This document shows positions 22,467 to 34,467 of a DNA stretch of 64,000 bases, one piece after another (within the stretch, counting starts at the first letter, position 1; each line of letters begins with the position of its first letter). The position numbers were made by a program, and so were the translations under genes. A model generated the notes under the pieces. That model was not told where the DNA came from. It saw only the letters and a list, made by a program, of their open reading frames with translations, and made no database searches. Location: NCBI GenBank assembly GCA_003586115.2, contig QVOM02000116.1:39748128-39812127 (forward strand), given 5' to 3'. The stretch is from Salvator merianae (Eukaryota; Chordata; Lepidosauria; Squamata; Teiidae).

Positions 22467-23321
22467 CCATTTAGGTTTGTTGGGTCAAAAGATGACATCA
22501 CTGGATTTCTATCTCCACTAGTGTTTACAGCTACACAATGTGCATTTCTCTTGTAACTGGATTTCTATGGAATCCAGGGTATGCATGACCGTACCTTCCT
22601 GACACAATTATAATAATGTGAGTCCAATAGCTGTGCATGGCTTGAACTGAATAACTGTAGCATCAAATAATTATTTTAAGTGAGGGGCAACTATCAGAGT
22701 TATTTATTTGTAAAATCCCTATTTTGTCCTTCATTTAGAAAAAAAAACCCAGGCTATTTCACAAAATAACAATGCAACCTAGGTAATCCAGTATTCATAA
22801 TTACGTATTACAGTTGTTTTAAGCTTATTATTATTTTATGACATGTATACTGTATCATTGCATTTTAAATATGTATATACTTATGGATTTTATGATTTTA
22901 TGTATGTGTGATTTGCAAATACCTATGACAAATAACTAAATAAAAACAATAATAAAAAACCTCAGTAAAAACAGATCGAAATCTGAATTAAAATCATTGA
23001 TCTAAGGTTAACCAAATGATCTCAGCAAACATCAACCAATTCCTGCACGTGCAAATATTTTTTAAAACCGGCACCAAATACTCAACAGAATTGATATCTA
23101 TTGTATTTCAAGCAGGAACCATTCTATAAGTTGAGTGCCATAGCAGAAAACATCCCTTATCAGTTGATACCAGATAAATCAGGAAAAACGAATCTACAGT
23201 TCTCAAGAATAGGCATATGTTGAAAGGCAGTTTGTCACAACATGAGCTACAGTTAGAGAACTGGGAGCATCAAGTGCTTTACCTAACAAGTCTGGGTCTC
23301 TTGGTGCCTCTACACATCTGA
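22467..23321 (-). mobile_element. Unassigned DNA plus an L2-like antisense fragment
   Basis: About 22690-23240 looks like the reverse of an L2-like 3' end. It has TTATTTATTTG, an A-rich part, then CCGGCACCAAATACTCAAC and GGAACCATTCTATAAGTTGA. Related pieces occur near 26243-26400 and 33370-33600. Low confidence in the family name. Confidence 0.4.
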
Positions 23322-23634
23322 CAAGGTTTAAGTGGTGAGGGAAACTCACCTGTTTTCTGAAGCATGGCCATTGCCATTTATAACCTCTTCTGTGGGCAGG
23401 TCTGTGGTGTGCATTGGCATGCACGTGTGCCACATCATCGCAGGCCAGCGTGCATGCACACCATTGTGTCAGCACACATGCATGGCATGGCATCACAGAT
23501 GCTTTCTGCACCTGCACAATGATGTTTCATGCATTCAAGCCACCAATGCACACCACAGCCCCAGCAATGGAGGGAGCTATAATGGCACAAGCCATGCTTC
23601 AGAAACCAAGTGAGTTCTCTGCTCCACTTAAACA
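23322..23634. mobile_element. Inverted-repeat MITE
   Basis: Left GTTTAAGTGG then CTGAAGCATGGCCATTGCC; right GCCATGCTTCAGAAACCAAG then CCACTTAAAC. Arms are about 45 bp around a GCAT/TGCAC-rich interior. The long open frame 23414-24079 that starts inside it is judged not to be a gene. Confidence 0.7.
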
Positions 23635-24090
23635 TGACTCACCTCTCTGTGGGTTGCATAGAGGAGAATCTGGGATTTCAGGTAAACCAGTTGACAGTCC
23701 TGGGCCTCGAACTGCACTTTGTGTCTTGACAAACTGCAGTTTAGCACATCCCTGCTCAGGAAGCAGTCAAACCTATGCAGAAGAAGGCAGACCTATACAG
23801 AAGAAACTTACACAGCATCCCATAAGTGACTTAAGCATACCCTCACCCAGCCCAGAAGCAGGGTGTCTGCACTTCTGGATATCCTGGGATGCACCTATTC
23901 CCAATGAATTTCTGGACCTTTTCAACCATCATAGGAGTCAACCTACCATAGTGTTGGTTTTCCAACTCCTGGAGCGCATTATGGGACCCTCGTTTTCACC
24001 CTGGACCAAAATGACCGACTTCACAGGCCATTTCCTGTCTTGTGTGAAAGCGACCCTCCCAAAAAACCTTCACAGCTGAAACATTTTTGG
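23635..24090. mobile_element. Unclassified interspersed repeat shared with ~43.7 and ~49.5 kb
   Basis: CAAAATGACCGACTTCACAGG followed by CCATTTCCTGTCTTGTGTG resembles 49480-49560 (AGAAAATGTCAACCTTTCGAG, CCATTTCCTGTCC) and 43730-43800. It is repeated DNA of unknown class. Confidence 0.4.
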
Positions 24091-25270
24091 AGAGGGTTGT
24101 TTAATTTGTAGCAAGAGGTTTTGAAGTTTAAATGGTATCTTCCTGTACTTTTAAGTTGAACCATGAACCACGGAAGCAGTCATGTACATCTGGATCAGGA
24201 CACGCAGAGCTATATAGATGGAGTGATGAGCAGTTGCAGGGCCCGTTATCATCTGTTTGAATGTCATTCTGATTTGCTTTATACTGCAGTATGGTTTGGG
24301 CAAGAGAAAATAAGACTTCCAACCCAATACCTATCACTGCCCCCGACCCCATCGAACCTGTAACTCAGAAAAGGACATCCAGCAAATTAGTAGCTACGAC
24401 AAGAGACAGCAAAAGTCAGCAACCTGCTAACCATTAATGCAATTCACCCTTCGGCCTACATTTGCCAAATACAGATGTAACAAAAGAGCTGAATGGTGCT
24501 TTCTTATCCTTAAAAGCACCAGCAGCTCTGAGATCACTTCTACAAGTACCGCACAGAGACAGCCTGATAACCATGTCAGAAGAACACAGGCAATTTGACA
24601 ACAGATAATGCAAACCTTGATGATCCTACATTACTAGTATTGATCAGCTGTTGAAAAGCTGGACTGTGTGTGTCTTGGGCTTGAGAAAGCTCAGCAACCG
24701 CTTTTATCTCCAAAGATACCATAATGCCTGTCGGTCCCAGAAATTTTGGCTTCTAGCAGCTGTCTAGTGGCTTAAATGAACAAAAATTGACAAGAAAGGA
24801 GATAGTAGGCTCAATTATACATCCAAAGTTATTTCTGAATTGTGGTTTCTAGGATTCCTGAACAGGGGTAACCTGCAAATACACGACGTTTCTGTCATGC
24901 ACCCTTTGCTGGCTCATTGATTGGGTTGCAATGAATAGAAACAGATGGACTATTTTGCCTATATTTTTTCTTTGTTTATGTCTAGAATGGCTAAGCATCC
25001 TTTCTAGGACAGGTAGCTTGCAAAGGTTTACAGCCACTTATTTTGAAAGTACAGTATGACAACATTTTTTGTTATCACATGGCAGCATATTTCAAAACTC
25101 ATATTGTTGGCTAAAGCAACCTGAGTTTTAGCTTTCTAATGCCGGAGAACATTTTGAGAAACCAGTTTTAATCAATTCATCATCATCATTTATTGTAGTC
25201 AAAGACCCCAATACAATAAAAAAATAGCAATAAGATTAACCAACAATTAAAAACAGAGCAAAATAGAGTG
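24091..25270. other. Unassigned intergenic DNA
   Basis: No gene or clear repeat recognised apart from an A/T-rich stretch with ATCATCATCATTTATTG near 25180. Confidence 0.4.
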
Positions 25271-25277
25271 TTACTAA

Positions 25278-25977
25278 GGGCAATTCCATAATGGCCAGTA
25301 TACGGGAGCAGCAAGCACACTAGGAACCTCCTTTCTGCACGCTGGTGTGATCTAAGGCCCTTTCTGCACTTACTTTAATTCTGGAGTAAGGGCCATGTGT
25401 AGTCAGCTTCTGGATCAATGAGGCCCCACCCACCACTGGTGTGCTCCATCTACATTAATCAGAGCATAATCCCAATCAAGGAGCCTCTGATTGGGAATTC
25501 AGGTAGACTTGATTAAACAATTCTACTGGTGGACCAGAGCAAGCCCTGGTCCAGAACAGGGAGGCACACAGAAGGCATGTCTCCCACGTTCAGGACTACT
25601 GGGGGACACATTTTGGCAGCGTACTAAAACATAACCCTGAAATGCATTCCCCAGAGGCTCCAAGTCTAGGAACTTTTGTTCCTAGTCCTGGGAGATCTTG
25701 AGGTCCAGCCTCAAAGGTCACATGTGCTTCAAACGCAAGGCCAGGGAGGGGGGTATCTAGACCAGCACTGTCATGCAGACAGTGCTGTCCCAGACCTTGT
25801 CTTTCTGTGGTTGGAACCAGTAGGCCTGGCTGTTCCAGACCCACTGATTCTGACCATGGACAGGTAAGTGTAGAAAAGGCCTAAGGGAAACCCAGGCCTC
25901 CAGACTGCACCAGCATGCAGAATGGCTGCTCCTAGTATGCTTGCTGGTTGAGTATACTGGCCAGTGTGGAATCACCC
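25278..25977. mobile_element. PIF/Harbinger-like MITE (outer), TAA target duplication, interrupted by another
   Basis: The left end GGGCAATTCCATAATGGCC and right end GGCCAGTGTGGAATCACCC are inverse, flanked by TAA at 25275-25277 and 25978-25980. Without the inner element it would be about 171 bp and palindromic over nearly its full length (CAGCAAGCACACTAGGA on the left against TCCTAGTATGCTTGCTG on the right). A related left arm occurs at 34977-35100. Confidence 0.88.
25356..25881. mobile_element. PIF/Harbinger-like MITE (inner), TAA target duplication
   Basis: Left GGCCCTTTCTGCACTTAC, right GTAAGTGTAGAAAAGGCC, flanked by TAA at 25353-25355 and 25882-25884. It is 526 bp, non-coding, and sits near the centre of the outer element. 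It belongs with the GGYCCTTTCTGCAC family (45202-45617, 61499-62005, 58261-58650). Confidence 0.88.
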
Positions 25978-25980
25978 TAA

Positions 25981-26994
25981 GTTTTAAAATTTACAGAATT
26001 TACAAATGTATAGCTCAGACTGTGGATGTGTTGTGAGGGATCTAATTCTCATAGCTGCAGTAAGGAATCTTTTTGTTGCTATGATGCCACTGGGATTTTT
26101 GTCAAACAGAAGAATTTTGACATAATGAAAATTTGATTTTCCTGACATTAATTTTTGAGCAGGCTAAATGATTTCCTAATGCACCCTCTTACAGAAGTTA
26201 CAGGCTTACAAAACATCTTGCATTGATGCAATTTCTATATTAATTTATTTGGCTTATACCCCACCCTATCACCCAAAGACTTCAGGCAACTTACAAATTA
26301 AAGCATATAATGACAAAATCCAATGTAATCTGTGACAAGGAAAACATTCCTAAAAGCAAATATGAAAATTAAAATATATATATATACATAATTTAAAACA
26401 CAGTAAGGGGCAGTAACATTGATGGATTAGAATCCCTCGAAATCTGCCATGTAGCATGATGGTAAAACATTTAATCTGGACTTAGAAAAAGCTATCATGT
26501 GATTTCTTGGTTATAAATTAAAATATTTAGGCAGCTGGAAAACATAGTTATAACTAATGTTGAAGACCACAGATGAACACGTAACATTAGCATTGCAATT
26601 AAATCTTGAGCCAAAATGTCCTAGAAGTTTTGTATTATACAGGAGAAGGTAAATTTTGGAGCTTTTACAAACAGAGCAGAACCTACTGACCAGAACCCAG
26701 TAACTGCTGAATTTGTTCACATTAATGGACATCAGAGTAAGTTACCACTTTGTAAAGGGCCATAAAAAGGCCTTTTTTATGGCTCATCTTGGCTCCCATT
26801 TAGGTCATAACTGCACTGGGTCAGTAGACCAATCCAGCTAGACCTCTCCATCTGCACCTCCTTCTAAACTAATCTTTAGACAGCAAACTAGTTGACTGGG
26901 AGCTAGATGCAATGACATGACTGAACAGGTGAACTGCATCCCTAAGAGAAGTCTTCAAGTAGAACATATACACCACAATTCTGTCTGTTCTCAA
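25981..26994. other. Unassigned DNA with an antisense L2-like tail
   Basis: TTTATTTGGCTTATACCCCA and CCCAAAGACTTCAGGCAACTT at about 26243-26310 read as the reverse of an L2-type 3' end. The rest is AT-rich and unassigned. Confidence 0.45.
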
Positions 26995-27480
26995 GGGCCG
27001 TATTCACATTTACATCTAGTAGGCTAGACCAGAATGAGCACTCTGGTCTGGGATAAGCAATCTGTCCCAAGCTGGGACAAATCATTCCTGGTGTGGAACA
27101 AAGCTGTCTGCATTGGGAAGCCCTGTTCCGCACCAGCCCCCATGCTAGCTCTGAAGCTCGTGCCAGCTTTAGAGCCAGTGTGGGGAGCTTCTGAATGCTC
27201 TGAAGGCCAGGAATGAAAGTTCCTGGCTTTGGCACTCTTGGGAGACCATTTCAGCAGCATACCCTATTGTGCTGCTGAAATGGGTCCCCCATGGTATGCT
27301 AGATCACAGAGGCTTGTCATTTGCACATCTCCGTGGTTTGGTATACCACCCCCTAGTACACTGGGGCAGATGGAGCATACTAGGAGGGGGAGGTGCCGTT
27401 CTTAAATCACACCAGTGTGTGGAAGGGAGGCACATATACCCATTCTTGGTCTGGTATACCAGCAAGTGTATACAGGCATC
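26995..27480. mobile_element. PIF/Harbinger-like element, degraded
   Basis: The left end GGCCGTATTCACATTTAC is near 26997. The interior (CCAGCCCCCATGCTAGCT, CCAGGAATGAAAGTTCCTGG) parallels 45202-45617 (ACGCTAGCTTTATGGCTGG, AAGAATGAAGGTTTCTAG). The right end was not clearly located. Confidence 0.5.
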
Positions 27481-28139
27481 GCTTCATACTGACTTTACCT
27501 TCTGTTTCTCTCATGAGAGAAAACTATTGTATTTGTTTTCATCATAGTGAACACATTACTGCAATGAAAAAGTGGCAAAGAGTGCAAGTAAATATAAGAA
27601 GCCAGAGTGAGCTCAGAAATTATTACTGCAAGATAACTGACGATATAAATATGCCCAGCTTGAGAACAATTGTTTACTTCCATCTGTTATTGCTTTTTTT
27701 CCTTCTACCCTATAAGTCACTTGGGGACCTTCAAAACACATGAAAACCATTTGATGAAGCAGGACTGTATACATTCTCCCTGAACCTCTCTCTCACCACA
27801 TAACTGCTCTTCCTCAATGCTATCCACATATTTGGGTAAGTGTCTGAAGCACTGCAAGCTACCAAACGTGAATTTGCATCCCAGTGATCAGGGTTGTAAC
27901 TCCAGAGGGTAGCCCACACACATTGGCAGACTGCTGTATGGCAAATTTGCTCTCAAACATGAGTTCATTGTTCAGGGTGGAATAGTTAGGGCAGACTAGG
28001 GCAATGTTGCCCCACTCTCCTGCATCATGCAGTTTTGTGTATCTTGAGGTTCTTCTGCCAGGTAAGGTAAGAATCTGGTGGTGGAACAATCAGTTGGCCA
28101 CAGGCCGAGAGCTTCACTTGGTGAGCTCATCAGGTGCCC
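27481..28139. other. Unassigned intergenic DNA
   Basis: No gene or repeat family recognised. Confidence 0.4.
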
Positions 28140-28142
28140 TCA

Positions 28143-28363
28143 GGTTGTGAACAGACATGGCAAAAAGAAAAATAAAAGCATTTCTGAGGCAACTTATTGA
28201 AGGCTCTGAGGTGGGATTGTTCACATACCATTCTGCCTCTTCCCCTCTCGTGAACTTTCTATGCTAGAAAAGGTAGATTGGAGGAAGTTGGGGACACGAG
28301 GGCTGCACACTGTCTCTCTGAGGCAACCCTGAGGTGCCCCTTTTGCTAAGTCTGATCACAGCC
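28143..28363. mobile_element. PIF/Harbinger-like MITE, 221 bp
   Basis: Left GGTTGTGAACAGACATGGC followed by AAAAAG; right CTTTTGCTAAGTCTGATCACAGCC is its inverse. Flanks are TCA (28140-28142) and TTA (28364-28366). The ends resemble those of 13484-13883. Confidence 0.78.
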
Positions 28364-28533
28364 TTAGTCTGCTGGTATACATTGTGCAAGCCAATTGGCT
28401 GTCTCTTCAGAGGATAATTCCTCTTGAGCCCTGAGTTATATTAGGGTAGTTCTGATACAAAAAGGTCTTTGTTTGCTAATCTTTGGATTTTTGTTCATTT
28501 GCCCTGGCTTGGATATTTGCCTTGCCCCTCTTA

Positions 28534-28976
28534 GGCTGCCTCCAGATGGCAAGAGGCCATTTGAGATTTTAAAAAGATCCTGAGATTACCTCTTGCTGCA
28601 CCTCCAGCAGACGTGAAGAGCAATCATGGGCTTACCTTCACGTCTGCTGGCAGCTTCCAAAATGAGCTCACTTTCTGTTACCAGAAGCCAACCAATCGCC
28701 AAGCACCAACTCACTTCTTTTTGTTATTTTTCACATGCTTGGCTGGCTTCTGGTAAAACAAATAAAGTGATTTTGAAGGCTGCCAGCAGATGTGATATGT
28801 TAAAGGGAACTATTGCGAGAAATCCAGCATCATGCCATACTTCCCATAATAGTGATAGTTTGGGTTATTGTCTCACTAACCCAGGACTATATTGGGACTG
28901 CCACAATTACGTCTGGCATTCCCAATGCAGTGCTTGGAAAATCATGGGTTGGAAAAGCCTGCATTTGGAGACAACC
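28534..28976. mobile_element. PIF/Harbinger-like MITE, complete, TTA target duplication
   Basis: Left GGCTGCCTCCAGATGGC, right GCATTTGGAGACAACC, with TTA on both sides (28531-28533, 28977-28979). It is 443 bp. It contains an internal inverted pair around CTGCTGGCAGCTTCCAAAAT (about 28637 and 28775) shared with 2375-2790. A 166-codon frame that overlaps it is not considered real. Confidence 0.88.
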
Positions 28977-28979
28977 TTA

Positions 28980-29547
28980 GAGACTTTGCTTCACAATCTG
29001 CCTTGCTTCCCAACACCTGAATCTTGGCTTCTCAACTTTGTTCCCCCAGGGGAAAGTTGCCACTGTTTGGATTTCCTGGTTCGGACACTCTTACTTTGCT
29101 TCAGGTTTGGCTGCTGCTTATTATGAAACTTTTTGTTTTTACTAGTGTGGAACAGGGAGCATGTGTATGGACTTGGACTTTTCAGCTAGGCCCTAGAACA
29201 CTCTGTGCTGCTTCCAATGAGACGTCTACGATAATCCTGTTTAGACCAAGACCTACAGAGCACCTGACAAGGACAGGTTCAAGCTGAAACTTCTCCCCCG
29301 ACCTTCCATCAGTTTGTGGTCCTTGAAGTCTGCACAGCACCAGCACATCTCCCTTAGATCCAGCCTACCTGTCTACTACTACTACAGCCTACTACTGCAG
29401 CCTTATGGATGACTTTATTCCACCCACGCTACCAAAGGGTCACTATTCCCCTGTGTTGCTCAAGCCTTTAAGTTCCCCTCTGCCACTGGTACTTTCATTT
29501 TCATAATGAATGTTTTAAAAAGTCTTCTTTGTTCTTAGCTAGCAGAC
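28980..29547. other. Unassigned intergenic DNA
   Basis: No gene recognised. A small CTACTA repeat lies near 29372. Confidence 0.4.
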
Positions 29548-29550
29548 ACA

Positions 29551-29946
29551 GAACCTGTTTGTACTTTTCACTAGTGAGTGCCTGCATGCTCACTAGTAAA
29601 GTATGTCCACATTTTGTGGAGGCACAAAATTGTGCTCCACAGCTGGACTGGGAGCAGCTGGACTGCTCCCGATAGGCAGCATTTGCACCTATTTGCCAGT
29701 ACAAATGCTGCATGATATGGCTGCAGCTGCACAGTCTCGTGCCACGTCCCCAGTTGCCATGGCAGCAGCTGGACTTTCCTTGGCTGCTGTCATGGCAGGC
29801 GGCCAGCATTTACGCTGCAAGTTCTGTAAGCCCATTTCTGGGATGTTCTAGTCCTTGCAGTGCAGATGGCGGCTGCACTGTGGGTACTGTTCCACCGTGG
29901 AACGTTCACAATTGAACATTCCACAGGGGAAAGTGCAAAAAGACCC
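29551..29946. mobile_element. Inverted-repeat MITE with ACCTGTTTGTACTTTTC ends
   Basis: Left GAACCTGTTTGTACTTTTCA, right GGAAAGTGCAAAAAGACCC, with ACTAGTGAGTG and related pieces inside. It is of the same type as 40498-40919 and the truncated left end near 41028. Flanks ACA/ATA are not a clean duplication. Confidence 0.65.
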
Positions 29947-29949
29947 ATA

Positions 29950-31068
29950 GTTGAGCACACACTATTGTGGTTATCATATGGTGGTACTAGCAGCGAAGAG
30001 ATCATTCTTCTCTGCTACTATTGCATCTTCTAGTAACCATTCAGCTGAGCCTTCTGATTCTGCTGAACTAAAACTTCCACCAGCCCCAGAAAGCTTAACT
30101 AACAGCAAGGAATTACATTTTTCAGCAGCCATCCGGTCATGCTTCAAAACTTGCAATAGCAATATCAGTCTGCAGAGAAGAATGTTGTAAATACAGTGCT
30201 GTACAGTATCCTTTGTTTGTACTGCAATTCTCCTCATCATTGCTTTAAACTGTGGAATATGGAAGGTGCAGTCCAAAAAAACCCTTGGAACTGTTCCAGA
30301 TGTTGAGGGAGAATTATATATTCAGGAACAGTTGAAGAGCTAGCCCTGCTACAAAGGTAGCAGGAAAAGAGTTCATCTGATAGCTCTTGAGGCGAAAGCA
30401 ATGTCATCGCTATTTTGCAGCATTCTCTTTAACTTGTGCCAGCACTAGGAGGATGTCTACAACTGTAACTTTCTCTGCACTCAAGCCAGCTACTGTCTGC
30501 AGAGATCACATTCAAAACTGACAATCTGTGCCTGCCTCCTTGCATTCCTAGTGTAGTCCACAGTTTTTGCAGAGTGGATTTTTTCCCCAGTTGTTTTGGT
30601 GTGAGCGCTGACCTGGATTATCTGTGGCTGGCTGGGACCTTCCTAGGAAGAGGAAAGAAGTGTCCCTTTTATTTTACGTGGCCAATCAGAGTTCAGCTAG
30701 GCTGAAACTTAGCAACAGAGATGCTGGGTAAAATTGAACATGGATAGGATCTGGAAGCTTGATTTGTCTCTGTGGGGGAGGGAGACACAGAGAGAGGGAG
30801 GGGGAATTCCAAGTTCTCTGTTTATGCTGCAGCAATATGCTAGCTCCGGTAGGGGGGAATTTTTGAAAGAGGAAATCCTGGCTTCCCACAAAAGTACAAC
30901 TCTCTTGCTGCCTTTTTCTTCTTTTTAATGAACACTGTATTTTGTACTGCAAAACAAAAGGACTCTGCAATGTATGTACTCAAGTGTTCTTCTCGTTTTT
31001 TGTATGCAAAAAATTCTAGGAATGTAAATGGATAGACATAAATGGATAGAGCTAATGGTGGGGTGGAC
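29950..31068. other. Unassigned intergenic DNA
   Basis: No gene recognised. A short fragment with ATGGAAGGTGCAGTCC near 30260 resembles reptile short repeats. Confidence 0.35.
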
Positions 31069-31133
31069 TCCTCCCCCTCCCTCCCTCCCTCCCTCCCTCC
31101 CTCTCTCTCTCTCACTCTCTCTCACACACACAC
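31069..31133. repeat. Compound microsatellite CCCT - CT - CA
   Basis: Consecutive runs of CCCT, CT and CA units. They generate Pro/Ser/Leu-rich and Arg/Glu/Gly-rich frames that are not genes. Confidence 0.92.
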
Positions 31134-31624
31134 AGTTTTTTTTTCTGCATGGTGCACTTTATTCTGCACAATGCAGATCAGATCTTGGGCCAGACGGAGC
31201 AACACCACCCAGTGGACCAGTTAGTCCCCTCAACAGGCAGTGGTGATGGCAGTGGCAGTGACTGCGGCAGGGCCACCAGGCCATGCACACGAGAGCTCTT
31301 CAAACCTCTCTGGTGCTGAAGCACCATTATGGCACTTACAGTAGCACAGCACCAGGCAGACATCATGCTCTTCCTCCAGACTGAATGGGCAATGAGGGCA
31401 CAGTGTCATGACTTCCTGTTGTGCAGTTTGGATTTTTAAAGCGCATGATTTTGCTTTTGCTAAAATATGGTTTTACCTGTTTAAAATGATTCAAGAAACT
31501 TTCAATAATTTGATTTGGCCTTTAAGGTGCTGTTGATTCACATTAGTAGACTGGGTCTTTTTGGCAGTTTGGACCTCCTTTTTTATAGGGTTATTGATTT
31601 CCACCTGTTGGTTGGGTCTGAGTT
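31134..31624. other. Unassigned intergenic DNA
   Basis: Nothing recognised. Confidence 0.35.
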
Positions 31625-31770
31625 CTGAATATAAGAATATAAGAAGAGGCCTGCTGGGTCAGGCCACAGTTCGTCTACTCCAGCATCCTGTCTCACACAG
31701 TGGCCCAATAATTGCTTCTGGGCGTTCTCAAGCAGAAGATGAAGGGAAATCCTTTGCGCTGTTGACATAG
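31625..31770 (-). mobile_element. CR1-type LINE 3' end, antisense
   Basis: ATAAGAAGAGGCCTGCTGGG, CAGCATCCTGTCTCACACAG and ATTGCTTCTGGGCGTTCTC are the reverse of the CR1 3' end seen at 9541-9822. Confidence 0.8.
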
Positions 31771-33369
31771 AAAACTGCTATTTCTGCATGGTTGAGCTAT
31801 TCTGTGCTGTACTGGCCTGGGCTAGGTAACCTGAACCAGCTCCAAGGGCTGTCCACATTGTGGGCATCCCATCCCAGCCTAACTTCAGAAGTTATTGAAC
31901 AGGACACACTTCCAACACAGCTTCTGAGCACCTGGCCAAAAGGGGTTGGGACGTGGTAATACTGGCCCATGGCAGCACACTGTCTGCATGCTGTCTGTGG
32001 ACTAGTATACCCATGTAGTCCACCATATCCCACTCCCTGCTGGGTGTGCTCCATTGTGGAGATGCAGCAGGAAATTTGGTACAAGGAAACAGCACTTTGG
32101 CAGCGCTTTACCCTGCTCTGCTGGTTTGGACCATCCACAGGATGCTTGTGCTCTCACAGTGATGGAGCAGCTGGCTGAATTTTAAGGCCATGCAACACTG
32201 CTCTAGCAAGAGGCTGGTATGACAGACCTGGAGTGTATAGGTATAGCTCCAGGGCTGGCTTAGCAGTCTTTCCACTGGCCCACTTAAACACTCCCCCACA
32301 TTTGTAGAGTGGCCCTTCATAGTTGGTTTCCTGACTCCCAGTTTTCTGTAGTGGCAGTGACTCACATAAGACAGTTTTGCACTACACAGTGGTTTGTGGG
32401 AACTAAGCCATAACATTATGCAAAAAATGCCTGTACACCATTCTTTTCTTAGTTCATTACCCCTCCCTCCCAGTGCTACTCTTCGCATTCAGCATAGGAC
32501 TCTATTTATTTATTGTATTATTTGCATTTTTATCCCACTCTATACCCGAAGGTCTCAGGACAAAGGTGAACAATTCTATTAGCACAAGTTTGCTATCTGG
32601 CTTCCCTTCTCACCACCCCATTTAGTCCACAGTGCCTTAGTTTGGATCCATTTAGCTTCTCGCTGTTCTCTCTAATGCTGGGTGACATATTATATTATGT
32701 AATGCATTGGGAGCCGGCACTTCTGCTCAGTAGTCGAATGAGACTGGAACCTTCAGAAAGGCAGGGGTGCTAATATATGCATGGCCTGTGCCAAAGTGGA
32801 AACTATCCGTTGTAAAAATGGCTTTGATAACTTATAAGCAGAGCTGGCTGCCAAAATTCCGGTAACAATGGAACATCATTTCAGCGCTGCTGGGTCCCCT
32901 CCACCCCTACCCAGCCCAATCCCCCAAGCAGTGTAAGTACAAGGAGGCCCTAATGAGGAGTGGAGGATCATTATGTATGCAGGTGCAAAACCACAATGAC
33001 AAGGATTTAAAATCAATCTCTCCTATTATGCAGTCACCTGCCAGCCATGAATGTCTCAGCCCTTTTATTTCAAGCTGCCAAATGTCATGGGGGGTCAGAC
33101 CTGTTAGTGGAGCATTTGGGGGGCATTTCCTAATCAACCTTTCACATAAATTATGACCTCTTTTGTTTCCCTGCTGACTGAAGCACTTAAGCTGCCTGTC
33201 ACATGTTCTTTGTGGAAGGTCTGTTCTTCCATTAAGTTTGCGTGCATGCATGAGTGTGTGTGTGTGTATTTCTTTTAATAATATTGCAAAGGTAAGCTAG
33301 ACATGTGTAGAGGGCAGAGCACCTCAGGACACTATTTTTGGGGGGGCTTGGAAATTACTTACTCTCACC
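31771..33369. other. Unassigned DNA with an antisense L2 tail
   Basis: CTATTTATTTATTG and ATCCCACTCTATACCCGAAG at about 32503-32570 are the reverse of an L2-type 3' tail. A GT repeat occurs near 33255. No gene recognised. Confidence 0.4.
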
Positions 33370-33600
33370 TCTGTCCTACCATAAAATTACAATAAAGCAT
33401 ATAATACTAGTGAAAACAATTAAAAGTTAGAAGCAGACAGCAAGAGGGATATAATCTCAATCTTCATCCAAGGGTGAAAGTGAAGAGGTAAATCTTCACC
33501 TATTGCTTAAAAAGGTGGCACATGACTCACCTTTGCAGGGGAAGATATTTTGCGATGTGAGGGTAGCTGTTACAAAAAAGACTCTCTTGTAAAAACATTA
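33370..33600 (-). mobile_element. L2-like antisense fragment, tentative
   Basis: Resembles 22920-23240 in layout (AAATCTTCACCTATTGCTTA, GGGGAAGATATTTTGCGATG). The family is uncertain. Confidence 0.35.
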
Positions 33601-33604
33601 AAAA

Positions 33605-34345
33605 AAGCCCTGCTGGATCTTGTAAAAACATTAAAAAAGCCACAGCCCATCTAGTTTCACACAGTGGCCTGCCAATTGCTTCTGGGCATTCTCAAGCAGA
33701 ATGTAAAGGCAAAACCTTCACTTGCTCTTGATTCTCTGAAAATGGCCTTTAGAGGCATCCTGCTTATCTCTCCAACCTGGCGATGATACCTGGGCATCCA
33801 TTCAAGTAGCCATTAATACACCTGTCTTCTGTAAATTTGTTTAACTCTTTCTTAAAGCTATCCAGGCAGGTTGCTGTCACACCTCTTCTGGCACTAAATT
33901 CCAAAGACCAACGACCCTCTGGGTGAAATAATACTTTCTCTTGTTAGTCTTAACTCTCCTGCCCATCAGCTTCATGGAGTACTCTTTGGTTCTAGATCTG
34001 TGTGAAAGCGAAAATAATTTTTCTCTATCCACCTTTTCCACCCCATGCATGATTTTACGTACTTCAATCAGATCATCTTTTAAACACCATCTTTCAAAGC
34101 TGAAGAGGCCTAGATATTGCAATCTGATTTAATAAGGGAGTTGTCCCAGCCCCGTGATCATTCTGGCTGCTTTTTTCTGCACTTTTCCCAGTTCTACAGT
34201 ATCCTTTCTGAGGTGGGGTGACCAGAATTGTACACAATTCTCGTGCCCAGGCAGCCTCTGAATGATGATGGATGCCAGCACAAGCTCAGGAGATATGGTC
34301 TTCAGGAGGCTTGGATTCTCTGGAAGAGTATTAAGAGTTGCATTC
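33605..34345 (-). pseudogene. CR1-type LINE: end of reverse transcriptase ORF2 plus 3' UTR
   Basis: The minus strand encodes ENCVQFWSPHLRKDTVELGK and VQKKAARMITGLGQLPY, then a stop. It continues LGLFSFERWCLKDDLIEVRK, IMHGVEKVDREKLFSL and FTQRVVGLWNLVPEEV. This is the conserved C-terminus of CR1/jockey-type reverse transcriptases. Downstream (33877 down to 33605) is the CR1 3' UTR, ending near AAAAAGCCCTGCTGGATCTTG. The stop between LPY and the LGLFS block, a frame shift and 5' truncation make it inactive. Confidence 0.85.
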
Positions 34346-34467
34346 ACACCTAAGTTTTAATCCAGCTTCAGTCCACCTGTAGAGTGAGAGAACACATCAG
34401 CTAAGCGACTAGATATTTTCTTTCCCTGTTATCTAACCTAAAGGTGGATTTTCTGACTTAGATAATA
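34336..34467 (+). mobile_element. Short inverted-repeat transposon fragment, family of 5.1 and 21.8 kb
   Basis: GCATTCACACCTAAGTTTTA, ATCCAGCTTCAGTCCACC and GAGTGAGAGAACACATCAGC match the two other copies. Confidence 0.55.

Noticed and set aside
23414..24079. 221-codon open frame on the plus strand
   Set aside because: It starts inside an inverted-repeat MITE and runs through unclassified repeated DNA. The translation has no recognisable domain.
28626..29126. 166-codon open frame
   Set aside because: Its first half is a MITE whose inner palindrome generates open frames on both strands.
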